Source: Peribacillus alkalitolerans (GTDB lineage Bacteria; Bacillota; Bacilli; Bacillales; DSM-1321). From it: 64,000 bases of DNA. Below are positions 43,504-52,645 of the stretch, in pieces (position 1 is the first letter of the stretch; each line of letters opens with the position of its first letter). Below the pieces are notes generated by a model. The model was given only the letters and a program-made list of their open reading frames with translations. It ran no database searches and had not been told where the DNA came from. The stretch is taken from contig NZ_JAAGVZ010000002.1 in assembly GCF_010882125.1 (NCBI RefSeq), forward strand, positions 363,476-427,475. The letters run 5' to 3'. Position numbers and translations under genes: made by a program.

Positions 43504-44516
43504 CCTCTTACCTCCTCTAACTCGGCCTTTTCTTCTGATGCGCTAGAAGCGTCATCCTGCGCGCTATGGCCAGTAATGGTCAAAAAGACTTCATCGAGGG
43601 TCGGTTTCTGCACACTCAGCTCTTCCAGATGGACTCCCGCTTCTCGGAGAGCGATCAACAAATCTGTGACCCGGTCCGCATCCGCCAACGGTGCAATAAT
43701 CTTCCCGCCTTCAGATGACACATTAGATTTGGCTTGGAGCACCTTTTCTACGATGTGACGTGCATTATCAATATCCAGCGAATTTTGGATTCTTAAATGC
43801 ATGGATGAGCTGCCAATAGATGCCTTCAACTCATCGACGGTACCCTCAGCAACGACTATACCTCGATCGATTACCGCGATTCTGTCAGCGAGTTCATCTG
43901 CTTCTTGTAGGTATTGCGTAGTTAACACGACAGTCGAGCCTGTCTTAACCAAACGGCGGATCGTATCCCACATTTGATTACGTGTACGAGGGTCAAGTCC
44001 CGTAGTTGGTTCGTCTAAAAAGATTAGCGGTGGCTGTGCAATGAGACTTGCCGCTAAATCCAGTCGGCGACGCATACCGCCAGAAAAGTTTTTCAACGGA
44101 CGCTTCGCTGCTTCCGTTAACCCAAATTCCTCCAGCAACTCCTCTGCCTTTTGCTTTGATTCTGCCCGCCCCAACCCTAGTAGCCGGGAGAAAATGACCA
44201 AATTCTCGGTAGCGCTTAACGACTCGTCGACCGAGGCATACTGACCAGTAACCCCAATCAATTGACGCACGATTTGGGACTCCTTCACGACATCATGCCC
44301 AAAGATGCGAGCCGATCCAGCATCTGGTCGTAACAAGGTCGCAAGCATTCTGATTGTAGTCGTTTTGCCTGCTCCATTCGGACCAAGTAAACCGTAGATG
44401 GTACCAGCTTTCACGTTCAGATTAACTCCGTCAACCGCACGATTCTCTCCAAAATTTTTAATAAGTCCGTGAGCTTCAACAGCCCATTCACCAGTATTTG
44501 GCTTTAATTGATTCAT
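43500..44516 (-). CDS. ABC exporter ATP-binding protein (DrrA-like)
   Basis: The 338-residue ATPase shows Walker A GLLGPNGAGKTTTIRML (about residues 43-59), Q-loop TGQYAS, the signature FSGGMRRRLDLA (near 140), Walker B LIFLDEPTTGLDP and the H-loop region TTQYLQEADELADR. The extra C-terminal domain (about 240-338), ending in VFLTITGHSA, is typical of DrrA-type drug exporters. The ATG at 44516 follows AGGAGG by seven bases; an ATG two codons earlier is too close. It overlaps the permease gene by 4 bases. A response regulator-kinase pair diverges from it and may control it. Confidence 0.95.
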   Translation of the reverse strand: MNQLKPNTGEWAVEAHGLIKNFGENRAVDGVNLNVKAGTIYGLLGPNGAGKTTTIRMLATLLRPDAGSARIFGHDVVKESQIVRQLIGVTGQYASVDESLSATENLVIFSRLLGLGRAESKQKAEELLEEFGLTEAAKRPLKNFSGGMRRRLDLAASLIAQPPLIFLDEPTTGLDPRTRNQMWDTIRRLVKTGSTVVLTTQYLQEADELADRIAVIDRGIVVAEGTVDELKASIGSSSMHLRIQNSLDIDNARHIVEKVLQAKSNVSSEGGKIIAPLADADRVTDLLIALREAGVHLEELSVQKPTLDEVFLTITGHSAQDDASSASEEKAELEEVRG

Positions 44517-44715
44517 TTTCATACCTCCTCAATCACTACATACATGGTAACAGGCCTTTATGAACTGAATATGAACTTCCCAACCCATAAACACTCCACT
44601 TTCTTGTTCATATTTAGTTCATAAAAAAGGAGTATGCTAATAAGACTTGAATATTTCTTATGGAAGTAAAATTTTACAGTTCGTTCATAATCAATTTGAA
44701 AAAGGATTGAATATC

Positions 44716-45396
44716 ATGACAAAAATTTTAATAGTAGATGACGACCCTCATATTCGTAAATTGGTTCATGTCATTTTGACTGAGGAAGGCTTATCGATTC
44801 TGGAGGCGAAGGATGGGAATGAAGCGTTAACCTTGCTTGATTCCGAAAAAGTCGACCTTATCATTCTTGATATTATGATGCCAAACATGGATGGCTGGGA
44901 ACTTTGTCGGAATATTAGAGCTTATTATTCTGATTCCCTCCCAATCTTGATGCTGACCGCAAAGGGAGAAACAATCCAAAAAGTAAAAGGCTTTGATTTA
45001 GGGGCAGATGACTATTTGGTCAAACCCTTTCATCCAGCTGAATTAGTTGCAAGAATAAAGTCATTACTCAAACGGTACCACATAATTCTTTCAAATAAGG
45101 TGAAAATCGGACCTGTAGAGCTAGATCGCTCTACCTACCATGTGTTTGATGGAAAGAACGAACTCCCATTGCCCCTTAAGGAATTTGAGCTTTTATATAA
45201 ATTCGCAGCATACCCTGGTAAAACCTTTTCAAGGGAACAGTTGATTGAGGATATTTGGGGTTATGATTACAAAGGGGACGAACGAACAGTGGATGTTCAC
45301 ATAAAACGACTCCGCCAGCGTTTTTCCGAGGAGGACTGTCCATTTAAAATTACGACGATTCGCGGGCTTGGTTATCGTTTAGAGGTAAAAAAATGA
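44716..45396 (+). CDS. OmpR/PhoB-family response regulator
   Basis: The receiver domain (residues 1-115) has the acidic pocket VDDDPH, the phosphorylation site Asp in LIILDIMMPNMDGW (near 52), LMLTAKGE and the Lys of DDYLVKPFHP. The winged-helix DNA-binding domain (about 130-226) ends with RGLGYRLEV. The ATG at 44716 has AAAGGA nine bases upstream; the frame runs 23 codons further without support. It overlaps the start of the kinase gene by 4 bases and diverges from the DrrAB-like exporter operon. Confidence 0.93.
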   Translation: MTKILIVDDDPHIRKLVHVILTEEGLSILEAKDGNEALTLLDSEKVDLIILDIMMPNMDGWELCRNIRAYYSDSLPILMLTAKGETIQKVKGFDLGADDYLVKPFHPAELVARIKSLLKRYHIILSNKVKIGPVELDRSTYHVFDGKNELPLPLKEFELLYKFAAYPGKTFSREQLIEDIWGYDYKGDERTVDVHIKRLRQRFSEEDCPFKITTIRGLGYRLEVKK

Positions 45397-46470
45397 AAAT
45401 CATCGGGTTGTTAAAAAAAATCGGTGAGTTTTTAGCCATTTTTCTACTATTATATCTATGCTGGACGATAGCTTTTTTCCTTACCCCTTGGTTATTAGAC
45501 GTTTTTTCAATCAATGGTTTATCTTTCTATATGAATCAGATCATCAATTCCTTTTTGGGATTTTTCCTCTTTGGTCTTATCATGTATGGGATTTCACTTA
45601 TTAGCTTTGTACAAGAAAAGCAGAGCCGTTATTTCCGTCCCATGGTTGACGCTATGAAAAATATGGCTCAAGGGAATTTTAATGTAGATCTTTCTTGGTA
45701 CAAAAAACAGATTGGGAATCGAAAACATCCGTTTCATGATTTAGTAGAAAGTATTACCCAAAATGGCAAAAGAGCTAGGAGAGATGGAACAAATGCGCCA
45801 AGAGTTTATTTCTAACGTTTCGCATGAAATTCAATCCCCACTCACCTCCATTTCAGGATTTGCTCATACATTAAAAAATGACCAATTATCTCATGAAGAA
45901 CGTAGGCACTACCTACAAATTATTGAGGTGGAAAGTATGAGGCTATCAAAGCTAAGCGATAATCTATTAAAACTTACTTCGTTAGAGTCCGATCATACGC
46001 CATTTGAGCCAAAACCCTATCGCCTAGATCAACAATTACGTAGAGTGATTCTTTCGAATGAACCACATTGGAGAAAGAAAGACCTTGAAATGGATGTTTC
46101 TCTTGAAAAAATGACCATCCATGCTGATGAAGAACTGATGGATCAAGTTTGGATTAATTTAATCCATAATAGTATTAAATTCACACCCAATAATGGGAAA
46201 ATATCGGTAAAATTAATAAACCATGATATGGATAAGGTCATGGTGATGATTAAAGATACGGGAATTGGGATGACGAAAGAGGTCCAAATGCATATCTTTG
46301 AGCGTTTCTATAAGGCCGATCCATCAAGGAACCGCTCATCTGAAGGAAGTGGGTTAGGACTTGCCATTGTAAAGAAAATCATTGAACTGCATAAAGGTGA
46401 TATCCAGGTTGAAAGTTCGCCTAAAGAAGGAACAGAAGTACTAGTGATGTTGCCTGGTACACAAAAATAG
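45393..46470 (+). pseudogene. Sensor histidine kinase with a frameshift
   Basis: The first part (45393-45815 frame) encodes two membrane helices and a HAMP-like region ending HDLVESITQ. A second frame continues exactly from MAKELGEMEQMRQEF to the end. It carries the H-box SNVSHEIQSPLTSI, the N-box IWINLIHNSIKFTP, the G1 box DTGIGM and the G2 box GSGLGLAIVKKI, ending at 46470. Dropping one A from the AAAA run at 45760-45763 would join the frames. As it stands the kinase core lacks its sensor, unless an ATG at 45763 is used. It may be a recent mutation, a phase-variable A-run or a sequencing error. Confidence 0.85.
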
Positions 46471-46484
46471 CAGACAACTAAAAA

Positions 46485-46510
46485 GGAAACCGTTTTTAAA
46501 AACGGTTTCC
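46485..46510. terminator. Bidirectional terminator between kinase and GMC genes
   Basis: A perfect 13-bp stem GGAAACCGTTTTT/AAAAACGGTTTCC with no loop bases beyond the turn. On the minus strand TTTTTAG follows, on the plus strand TTCACTATTTC. It separates convergent genes. Confidence 0.85.
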
Positions 46511-46568
46511 TTCACTATTTCATTAGGAAGTGGGAGTGGCATCCTGCAAATTGTTTTTTTTTATTATA

Positions 46569-48323
46569 TTAATCTACTGATTCAAAATCCTCATCATCTG
46601 CAACATATGGGTGGCGATTATTTTGAATAATGCGAGCTGCATTTAATCCAATGATTTGAGCTGGGATCGACGTATTGCCGTCTGGCAAAATAGGCGCTAT
46701 AGATAGGTCGGCTACTTTAAGGTTTTTTGCACCGAAGACATCTAGGTATTCATTAACAACACCTTCCTGAATGCTTTTCGCCATTTTACATTGCCCACCA
46801 TAATGGAAGAAGTTCGAATAAGAGGCTCGTACAAAATTCGCTAGCTGTGTTCTTTTTTCTGCTACGTTAGGATTTGTAAAGACACTTTCAGGTGGGTATA
46901 CCACATCACCAATACCGCTATTCATATTAGTTCTAGCCTTAACAATGATGTTGTACATGTTGATATATTGATCCACCAAGAAGTTTAGATCATTTGTAGT
47001 ATCCTGCAATGGATTGAAGGAGAATGTTGGAAGAGCTTCAGGGTCACTATGGGAAGCCATAATGGTTCCCCTGCTTCTTGGATTAAGGTCTATTAAACCA
47101 AAACTCATAATGTTGATTGGCTTATTCAATATATCAAATTCCCACCCATTTTTAGCCACTTCCGCAGAAGGAAGAAAGAGTGGTGCCGGTGCTCCTAAAA
47201 TTTGAAGGCGACGGCCTTCTAAACTATCCCTATTTTCAGCTACAAAAGCGCCTAGAGCAATCGGTTGATTAATGTCAACTAATAATGGTATTACCTGATT
47301 TGTATCTAACTGGACACCAATACCGGCATACGCTTGAGTTTGCAGATGGTAGCCTACGTTAGGATTTTCAATCAATGGAGTAATTCCTGCATTTATCAAA
47401 TCACTGGATTTTCCTATCCCTGATCGTTGCAGTATGACGGAAGATAAAAATCCTGCAGAAACGATTATGCCTTTTCGGGCAAACGTTTTATGATAAATAC
47501 CGTCCTTGACATATTCGACTCCAATGGCGATTTTCTCTCTACCCTTATTCTTAAATAAAACTTTATTCACAGTCGTTTTTGCGAAAATGATTAGCTTTCT
47601 CTTTCCAATCCCTAGCTCATCTGGATTAAATTCATTCCCCTGAGTCACAATACTCTCATTTAAATAACCTGTTGCTGTCGATGAGCGGGTTATGTTAATG
47701 CCAACCTCTTTCTGAATAAATTGATTTTTGTAAAAAGTACAGTCACGAACACCTGTGTTATAATCGTCTACAATATCAATATCCAATACAGTGTTGGTTG
47801 CATTTACTAAATTTTGAATAATACTATTCTGAGGAATATGCTGCTGCCTAACAAATACTGGCCCATTACTCCCCCTCTCAATCGGGCTTTCTGTTGATCC
47901 CGTATAGGTTTCATTTTCGATAAACAATGGACTTACTTGGTCGTAGCTCCAGATGTCGGGATTACCAACAATGGCATCCCATTGATCATACAACTCTCTA
48001 CTCCCGCGGACAGCATACATTTCGTTCACTTCTGAGCTCCCGCCAATGACCCTTCCATTGACCGTAAGGAGCTGTCGTCCTATAGAGGTCTCAAAAGAAG
48101 AATTAAGGTTAGAAGCAAATTTATTATTACTGTGAAATTCTATTGCCCTTAAAACGCTCGCACTATTTAACTGAGCTGTACTATTTATTCCAGGCTCTAG
48201 TACTAGCACAGAAGTATGTTTGTCATCTGTTAATTTCTTTGCTACTACCCCACCTGCTGTTCCAGCACCAATGACAATGTAATCAAAAACATTCTTATTA
48301 TGTTTTTTCTCTTTAGATCCCAT
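46569..48323 (-). CDS. GMC-family FAD-dependent oxidoreductase
   Basis: The 584-residue protein belongs to the glucose-methanol-choline oxidoreductases. It has the FAD-binding VIGAGTAGGVVAKKL near the N-terminus, the GMC signature GRVIGGSSEVNEMYAVRGS (about residues 90-108) and a C-terminal block HYGGQCKMAK plus DGNTSIPAQIIGLNAARII. It oxidises an alcohol group, but the substrate is not clear. The choice between ATG 48323 and GTG 48335 is uncertain, as no strong ribosome site is seen. It stands alone. Confidence 0.88.
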   Translation of the reverse strand: MGSKEKKHNKNVFDYIVIGAGTAGGVVAKKLTDDKHTSVLVLEPGINSTAQLNSASVLRAIEFHSNNKFASNLNSSFETSIGRQLLTVNGRVIGGSSEVNEMYAVRGSRELYDQWDAIVGNPDIWSYDQVSPLFIENETYTGSTESPIERGSNGPVFVRQQHIPQNSIIQNLVNATNTVLDIDIVDDYNTGVRDCTFYKNQFIQKEVGINITRSSTATGYLNESIVTQGNEFNPDELGIGKRKLIIFAKTTVNKVLFKNKGREKIAIGVEYVKDGIYHKTFARKGIIVSAGFLSSVILQRSGIGKSSDLINAGITPLIENPNVGYHLQTQAYAGIGVQLDTNQVIPLLVDINQPIALGAFVAENRDSLEGRRLQILGAPAPLFLPSAEVAKNGWEFDILNKPINIMSFGLIDLNPRSRGTIMASHSDPEALPTFSFNPLQDTTNDLNFLVDQYINMYNIIVKARTNMNSGIGDVVYPPESVFTNPNVAEKRTQLANFVRASYSNFFHYGGQCKMAKSIQEGVVNEYLDVFGAKNLKVADLSIAPILPDGNTSIPAQIIGLNAARIIQNNRHPYVADDEDFESVD

Positions 48324-48491
48324 GAAATCTATCACTCTACTTTCTTGTATATATTGACCTTCCTCGTATCATGATATGAAGACAATCTCTTTTTGATAGT
48401 AATAGTGCCTTAAGTAATCTATCTATTTTATGATCTTAGTAACTTTCATAGTTTATGTTCAATAATGAATACAAATCGAACAAATTAAATA

Positions 48492-48523
48492 ACCCAATCT
48501 TACTTTGTCTAGTAAGATTGGGT
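48492..48523 (-). terminator. Terminator of the LysR regulator gene
   Basis: A perfect 13-bp stem ACCCAATCTTACT/AGTAAGATTGGGT with a six-base loop, about 70 bases after the LysR stop codon. The T-rich stretch is moderate on both strands. Confidence 0.85.
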
Positions 48524-48593
48524 CTTTATTTCTACTATTTAAATTGGTAGGCTTGCCAATTGGCTACTTACAAAGTAGATTAACTAGCTTAGC

Positions 48594-49487
48594 TCATGAC
48601 CCAGATTGTAAAGTTAATTCCTGCTTTAAATAGTTATATAGCTTTTGACTCGCCAACTGGAATGGGTACGCCGATTCCTTACATAAAATCCCGAATGTCA
48701 TGTGGATGAGGCTGCCACTAATCCTCTTAAACGTTGTCCCCGGTGTTAAAGGTTCTATCGAAATTTTAGGGACAAGTGCGATTCCTAATCCCTTCTCTAC
48801 ATAAAACTTCAACGCTGTCATACTCCCGATCTCCATAGTGTCGAGCTTCACATTACCTTTTTCCTGTAAAACCATCTCCAGCTTCCTACGATAAGGACAA
48901 GTTTCTAAAGTGACGAGCAGACGATTCCCCTGGAAATCTTCCGGCACGATTACCTCTTTATCCGTAAGCGGATGGTTTTCGGGCATTAAGGCGACGAACT
49001 CTTCCTGAAATAAGGGCTCAAAATATAATTCGGCGCCTATGCCAGGTGCCGTACAAAGCGCAAAGTCGATTTCTCCTTTGAGGATTCGCTCGCTAAGGAC
49101 CGGTGTATTGGAGATTTCCAAGGAAATGTGGATGTTCGGATAGATATCCATAAAATACCTGAGAATGCCAGGCAAACGATAGCTTGCAGTTGGCTCCGTC
49201 ACCCCTATTCGAATATGTCCAGCATCACCTGATTTCAAATCGGATAAGCTAGACTGAAGCATCTCCATGTTTTTTACAATTTGTAAGCTCTGGTCGTAAA
49301 AAATTCTGCCAGCCTCCGTAAGGCTGATTTCCTTACCTCGCTCAAACAACTGAACATCTAATTCAGCTTCAAGCTTTTGAATTTGCATCGTGACAGTAGA
49401 TTGCGCATAGTTCATTTCTTGTGCGGCACGAATAAAACTTCCGTATTTCACGATCATTTGAAAGGTTTTTAATGTTTTAAAATCCAT
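48594..49487 (-). CDS. LysR-family transcriptional regulator
   Basis: The 297-residue regulator has the LysR helix-turn-helix in FIRAAQEMNYAQSTVTMQIQKLEAELDVQLFER (about residues 18-50) and the effector-binding domain (about 90-290). The ATG at 49487 follows GAGGA by eight bases. It diverges from an SDR gene and likely regulates it. The shared region holds an AATTGAA-N7-TTCAATT inverted repeat. Confidence 0.93.
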   Translation of the reverse strand: MDFKTLKTFQMIVKYGSFIRAAQEMNYAQSTVTMQIQKLEAELDVQLFERGKEISLTEAGRIFYDQSLQIVKNMEMLQSSLSDLKSGDAGHIRIGVTEPTASYRLPGILRYFMDIYPNIHISLEISNTPVLSERILKGEIDFALCTAPGIGAELYFEPLFQEEFVALMPENHPLTDKEVIVPEDFQGNRLLVTLETCPYRRKLEMVLQEKGNVKLDTMEIGSMTALKFYVEKGLGIALVPKISIEPLTPGTTFKRISGSLIHMTFGILCKESAYPFQLASQKLYNYLKQELTLQSGS

Positions 49488-49510
49488 GGATTCATTCCTC
49501 AATTCAATAA

Positions 49511-49540
49511 AATTGAACAACAGCTTCAATTAGTTCAATT
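49511..49540. promoter_or_regulatory. Putative LysR operator
   Basis: AATTGAA-CAACAGC-TTCAATT is a perfect 7-bp inverted repeat with a seven-base spacer, and a further TTCAATT follows two bases on. It lies between the divergent LysR and SDR genes. Confidence 0.55.
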
Positions 49541-49601
49541 ATACAAAACACCAATATCGAAATACAATGAAACCATCGAAACAATCAGGGGGAATCGATT
49601 T

Positions 49602-50342
49602 ATGATGGAATTAAAGAACAAAGTGGCTCTCGTTACGGGAGGCGGTACTGGGATTGGCAGAGCAACCAGCATCGCCCTGGCTAAACGCGGGGCATGGGTT
49701 ATTGTGAACTATTCGCGCTCTGAGTCAGATGCTGATGAAACCGTAAGATGGATTAACGGCGAAGGAGGGAGAGCTATCGCCATACAAGCTGACGTATCCA
49801 AGGATCATGAAGTGAGAGCTATGATCCGAACAGCTGTCCAGCATTATGGTACAATCGATCTGCTCGTTAATAATGCCAGTATCACTAAGCACATTCCAAT
49901 GGATGATTTGGAGAGTGCAACGGAGGAAGTATGGGATGAGTTGTTCGATGTGAATGTGAAAGGGATGTTCTACTGCGCACGAGCTGTCGCTCCATTCTTG
50001 AAGATGCAAAAAGGTGCGATCGTGAATCTCGGAAGTATTGCTGGAAATACCGGATTGGGCTCCTCGCTTCCGTACGCCGTATCCAAAGCAGCCGTACATG
50101 GACTGACGAAATCGTTAGCTAGGGCTCTAGCTCCGGAAATACGAGTGAACTGTATCGTGCCTGGAGCTGTGGCGACAAGATGGTGGGCAGGGAAAGAAGA
50201 CCAAATGAATCGTCTCGCACCCCACCTTCCTTTGCAGCGTATATCATCACCTCAAGATATTGCCGACATGATTTGCATTGCCTTGGAACAGGAATCGATG
50301 ACTGGTCAGATCATTACGGTGGATAGCGGTCAAACTATGTAG
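49602..50342 (+). CDS. SDR-family oxidoreductase (FabG-like)
   Basis: The 246-residue protein is a classical short-chain dehydrogenase: TGGGTGIGRA (residues 13-22), NNAS (about 91-94), the catalytic Ser of LGSIAG and YAVSK (near 158-162), and a C-terminal GQIITVDSGQTM. It reduces a ketone or oxidises an alcohol with NAD(P)H. GGGGGAA precedes the ATG. It diverges from the LysR regulator and is its likely target. The substrate is unknown. Confidence 0.9.
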   Translation: MMELKNKVALVTGGGTGIGRATSIALAKRGAWVIVNYSRSESDADETVRWINGEGGRAIAIQADVSKDHEVRAMIRTAVQHYGTIDLLVNNASITKHIPMDDLESATEEVWDELFDVNVKGMFYCARAVAPFLKMQKGAIVNLGSIAGNTGLGSSLPYAVSKAAVHGLTKSLARALAPEIRVNCIVPGAVATRWWAGKEDQMNRLAPHLPLQRISSPQDIADMICIALEQESMTGQIITVDSGQTM

Positions 50343-50495
50343 AACTCTAGCTTCGGTGACAAAAGTTTGAAAGAGACCTTTTAAGGCCACTTTCATGTTT
50401 TCCCTACTTTTTAGGGGTAAAGTTTGATGATTTAATAGTTTCGGATTATGAATTTGTATATGTTCTTTTTAATCTGTTACCTGCTCACCTATTGA

Positions 50496-50701
50496 TTACT
50501 CAACCTTCACCGGTTTCTTCGACCAATAAGTAGCAAGAATCGGTCCAGTGAAATTGTGCCAAACTGCCGCCACTACACTAGGAAGTGCCACAAATGGTCC
50601 AAAGTGTGCAGTGGCTAATACTACACCTAAAGCTGAGTTGTCTAGTCTTTATCTGCGAAATACTTTCCGACGATCGTGCTGATTGTTTCTAAAAGCTTCA
50701 T
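50496..50701 (-). pseudogene. Internally deleted BASS-family transporter gene
   Basis: The frame begins MKLLETISTIVGKYFADKD, an N-terminus like that of bile-acid:sodium symporter family proteins, and stops there. Three bases on, NSALGVVLATAHFGPFVALP and VWHNFTGPILATYWSKKP give the C-terminus of the same family in another frame. Some 250 residues between are missing. Its ATG overlaps the stop of the upstream oxidase gene (ATGA), so the full gene was once translationally coupled to it. Confidence 0.8.
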
Positions 50702-52098
50702 AAAGTTGCCTTCTCTTTTTTCACCTTGAATTTTTTATTTGGATTCAGAAGCATTTCTGGATCAAGCGCTTGTTTAATTCTTTCCATGACCAGCAACGCA
50801 TTTCCGTGTTCTTTCTCTTGATATTTCACTTTACCGATGCCCACACCATGCTCTCCTGTACAGGTCCCTCCACGCTCCAGTGCATACAGAACAATCAATT
50901 CGTTTAATTCTTCCGCCCTATTCAATTCTTCAGGATTGTTTAAATCAATCATTAAGAGTACATGGAAATTCCCATCCCCCACATGGCCTACAATCCCACC
51001 TGGAAGAGCTAGTGAATTCACAGCATTTCTCGCATGTTCAATGGCTCCTGCTAATTCTGAGATTGGTAAACAAACATCCGTTACCATCAGCTTTTTCCCA
51101 GGATATCCATGGACATAGGCATAAGCCAAGTTATGACGTGCTTCCCACAATTTATTAAGTGCAGCTTGATCGGACTCAAATTCAATACCTTCACAATTGT
51201 GATCTGCCACAATTTCCTTCATAAATTCCACGTCCTGCTTTAAACCCGCTTCGTTTCCATGGAATTCTAGAAATAGTGTAGGCTGTTCTTTATATGACGT
51301 TTCATTATGTAAGTTTACTTGTTTCATAGAAGGTTGATCGACAAGCTCACAACGTGCGATGGGTATACCCGCTTGTAATATACCCACGACCGCTGAGACT
51401 GCATCAAGGACGGTTGGGAAGGATGCTCTCCCACCCATAACAAATTCTGGGATTCCGTATACTTTTAGTGCCAATTCCGTAAAGCAACCTAGTGTCCCCT
51501 CTGAACCTACAAAAAGGTTGTTTAAGTTATAACCAGAGGAAGACTTTGCAGCTAAATTCCCCGAATGTATCACCATTCCATCTGCAAGAACTACCTCTAA
51601 ATCTCGTACTTGGTCACGCATTACCCCATACCTAACCGAAGTTGTTCCACTTGCATTGGTAGCTGCCATGCCACCTAGAGTTGCATCTGCCCCTGGGTCA
51701 ACCGGGAAGAACAAACCATATTTTTTCAGCTCTTTATTCAGCTGTGTTCGTGTGACTCCAGGTTGAACTTTTACGAGAAAGTCATTTTCCCTGATTTCTA
51801 GTATTTTATCCATGAGTGAAAAATCAATCGTAATCCCATGGTCATAAGGAATAACGTGCCCTTCCAAGCTTGTACCTCTACCAAATGGAACAATTGGTAC
51901 TTTAAACTGACTTACTATTTTCATAATCTTGCTCACTTCTTTTGTCGTTGTCGGAAAAACCACAATATCCGGCAAACTAGGAGCATGATACGATTCATCC
52001 TTGCTATGCTGTTCTAATATGGTTTGATTAATCGTGACTTGCTCTTCAGGAAGAACACTTCTTAGTGCAGAAATCAAATCATTGTCTATTGTTTTCAT
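50698..52098 (-). CDS. FAD-linked oxidase (GlcD/D-lactate dehydrogenase-like)
   Basis: The 466-residue flavoprotein has a PCMH-type FAD-binding domain (VPFGRGTSLEGHVIPYDHGI, about residues 70-90, with PGADATLGGMAATNASG near 136-152) and the FAD-oxidase C-terminal domain with GHVGDGNFHV and CTGEHGVGIGK. It oxidises 2-hydroxy acids such as glycolate or D-lactate to 2-oxo acids. The ATG at 52098 lies eight bases after GGGGG; an ATG two codons upstream also exists. The following gene, a deleted transporter, overlaps its stop codon, which suggests the pair once handled uptake and oxidation of one hydroxy acid. Confidence 0.92.
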   Translation of the reverse strand: MKTIDNDLISALRSVLPEEQVTINQTILEQHSKDESYHAPSLPDIVVFPTTTKEVSKIMKIVSQFKVPIVPFGRGTSLEGHVIPYDHGITIDFSLMDKILEIRENDFLVKVQPGVTRTQLNKELKKYGLFFPVDPGADATLGGMAATNASGTTSVRYGVMRDQVRDLEVVLADGMVIHSGNLAAKSSSGYNLNNLFVGSEGTLGCFTELALKVYGIPEFVMGGRASFPTVLDAVSAVVGILQAGIPIARCELVDQPSMKQVNLHNETSYKEQPTLFLEFHGNEAGLKQDVEFMKEIVADHNCEGIEFESDQAALNKLWEARHNLAYAYVHGYPGKKLMVTDVCLPISELAGAIEHARNAVNSLALPGGIVGHVGDGNFHVLLMIDLNNPEELNRAEELNELIVLYALERGGTCTGEHGVGIGKVKYQEKEHGNALLVMERIKQALDPEMLLNPNKKFKVKKEKATL

Positions 52099-52203
52099 AG
52101 TCATTTCCCCCTTGATTATATTTAATTGGTTTAATTTATTGGCTCTTTTCTAAAAGATTGTTGTTTTATTATTGGTTTTATAAAAGGAAACGGTTAATAA
52201 CCA

Positions 52204-52338
52204 GGTTGATTTAAGTGGAATGTGGGAGACTCCTGCGGGAGCAGCGGGACAGGTGAGACCCCACAGGGGTTAAGCGCCGAGGAGGCTCACCGCCCGCCCC
52301 GCGGAAAGCGAGCATCCTGGAGCTGCAATCAACCACTT
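52204..52338. repeat. GC-rich structured intergenic repeat
   Basis: This 135-base element has far higher GC than its surroundings and complementary ends (GGTTGATT at 52204-52211, AATCAACC at 52327-52334, then AAGTGG/CCACTT). Inside are GGGAGACTCCTGCGGGAGCA, a CCCCACAGGGG palindrome, CGCCGAGGAGGCTCACCGCC and CCGCCCCGCGGAAAGCGAGC. The order of these blocks resembles an intergenic repeat I recall in many Bacillaceae genomes; its function is unknown. It lies between the oxidase and SRPBCC genes. Confidence 0.8.
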
Positions 52339-52645
52339 CATTGTAAAATTGCAACAAAGTTTACGAAACAGCCAATTTAATTAGTTATACCAATCTGATT
52401 CTAATAAAAACGGTTTCCACTTATATCCCATTGTACTAAATATTCGGAAAAAACAGGATATAAATTGACCTATTACTTCTAAATAAAAAGGTATTGTCAC
52501 CTTAGGATGGAGAACCAAAAAGAACATGACAATAACTCATACTTTGTAGAAGTAGCATATCTTCTTAAAATCATCTACAATATAGACAGACATCTTATGC
52601 GGAAAACCGAAAATAATAATCGTATTAAGAGAGGCGGTAAATGTA
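52339..52645. other. Intergenic region before the SRPBCC gene
   Basis: No gene with support is seen. An overlapping short frame beginning at 52507 runs out of frame through the start of the SRPBCC gene and has no family match. The SRPBCC promoter must lie here. Confidence 0.35.
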
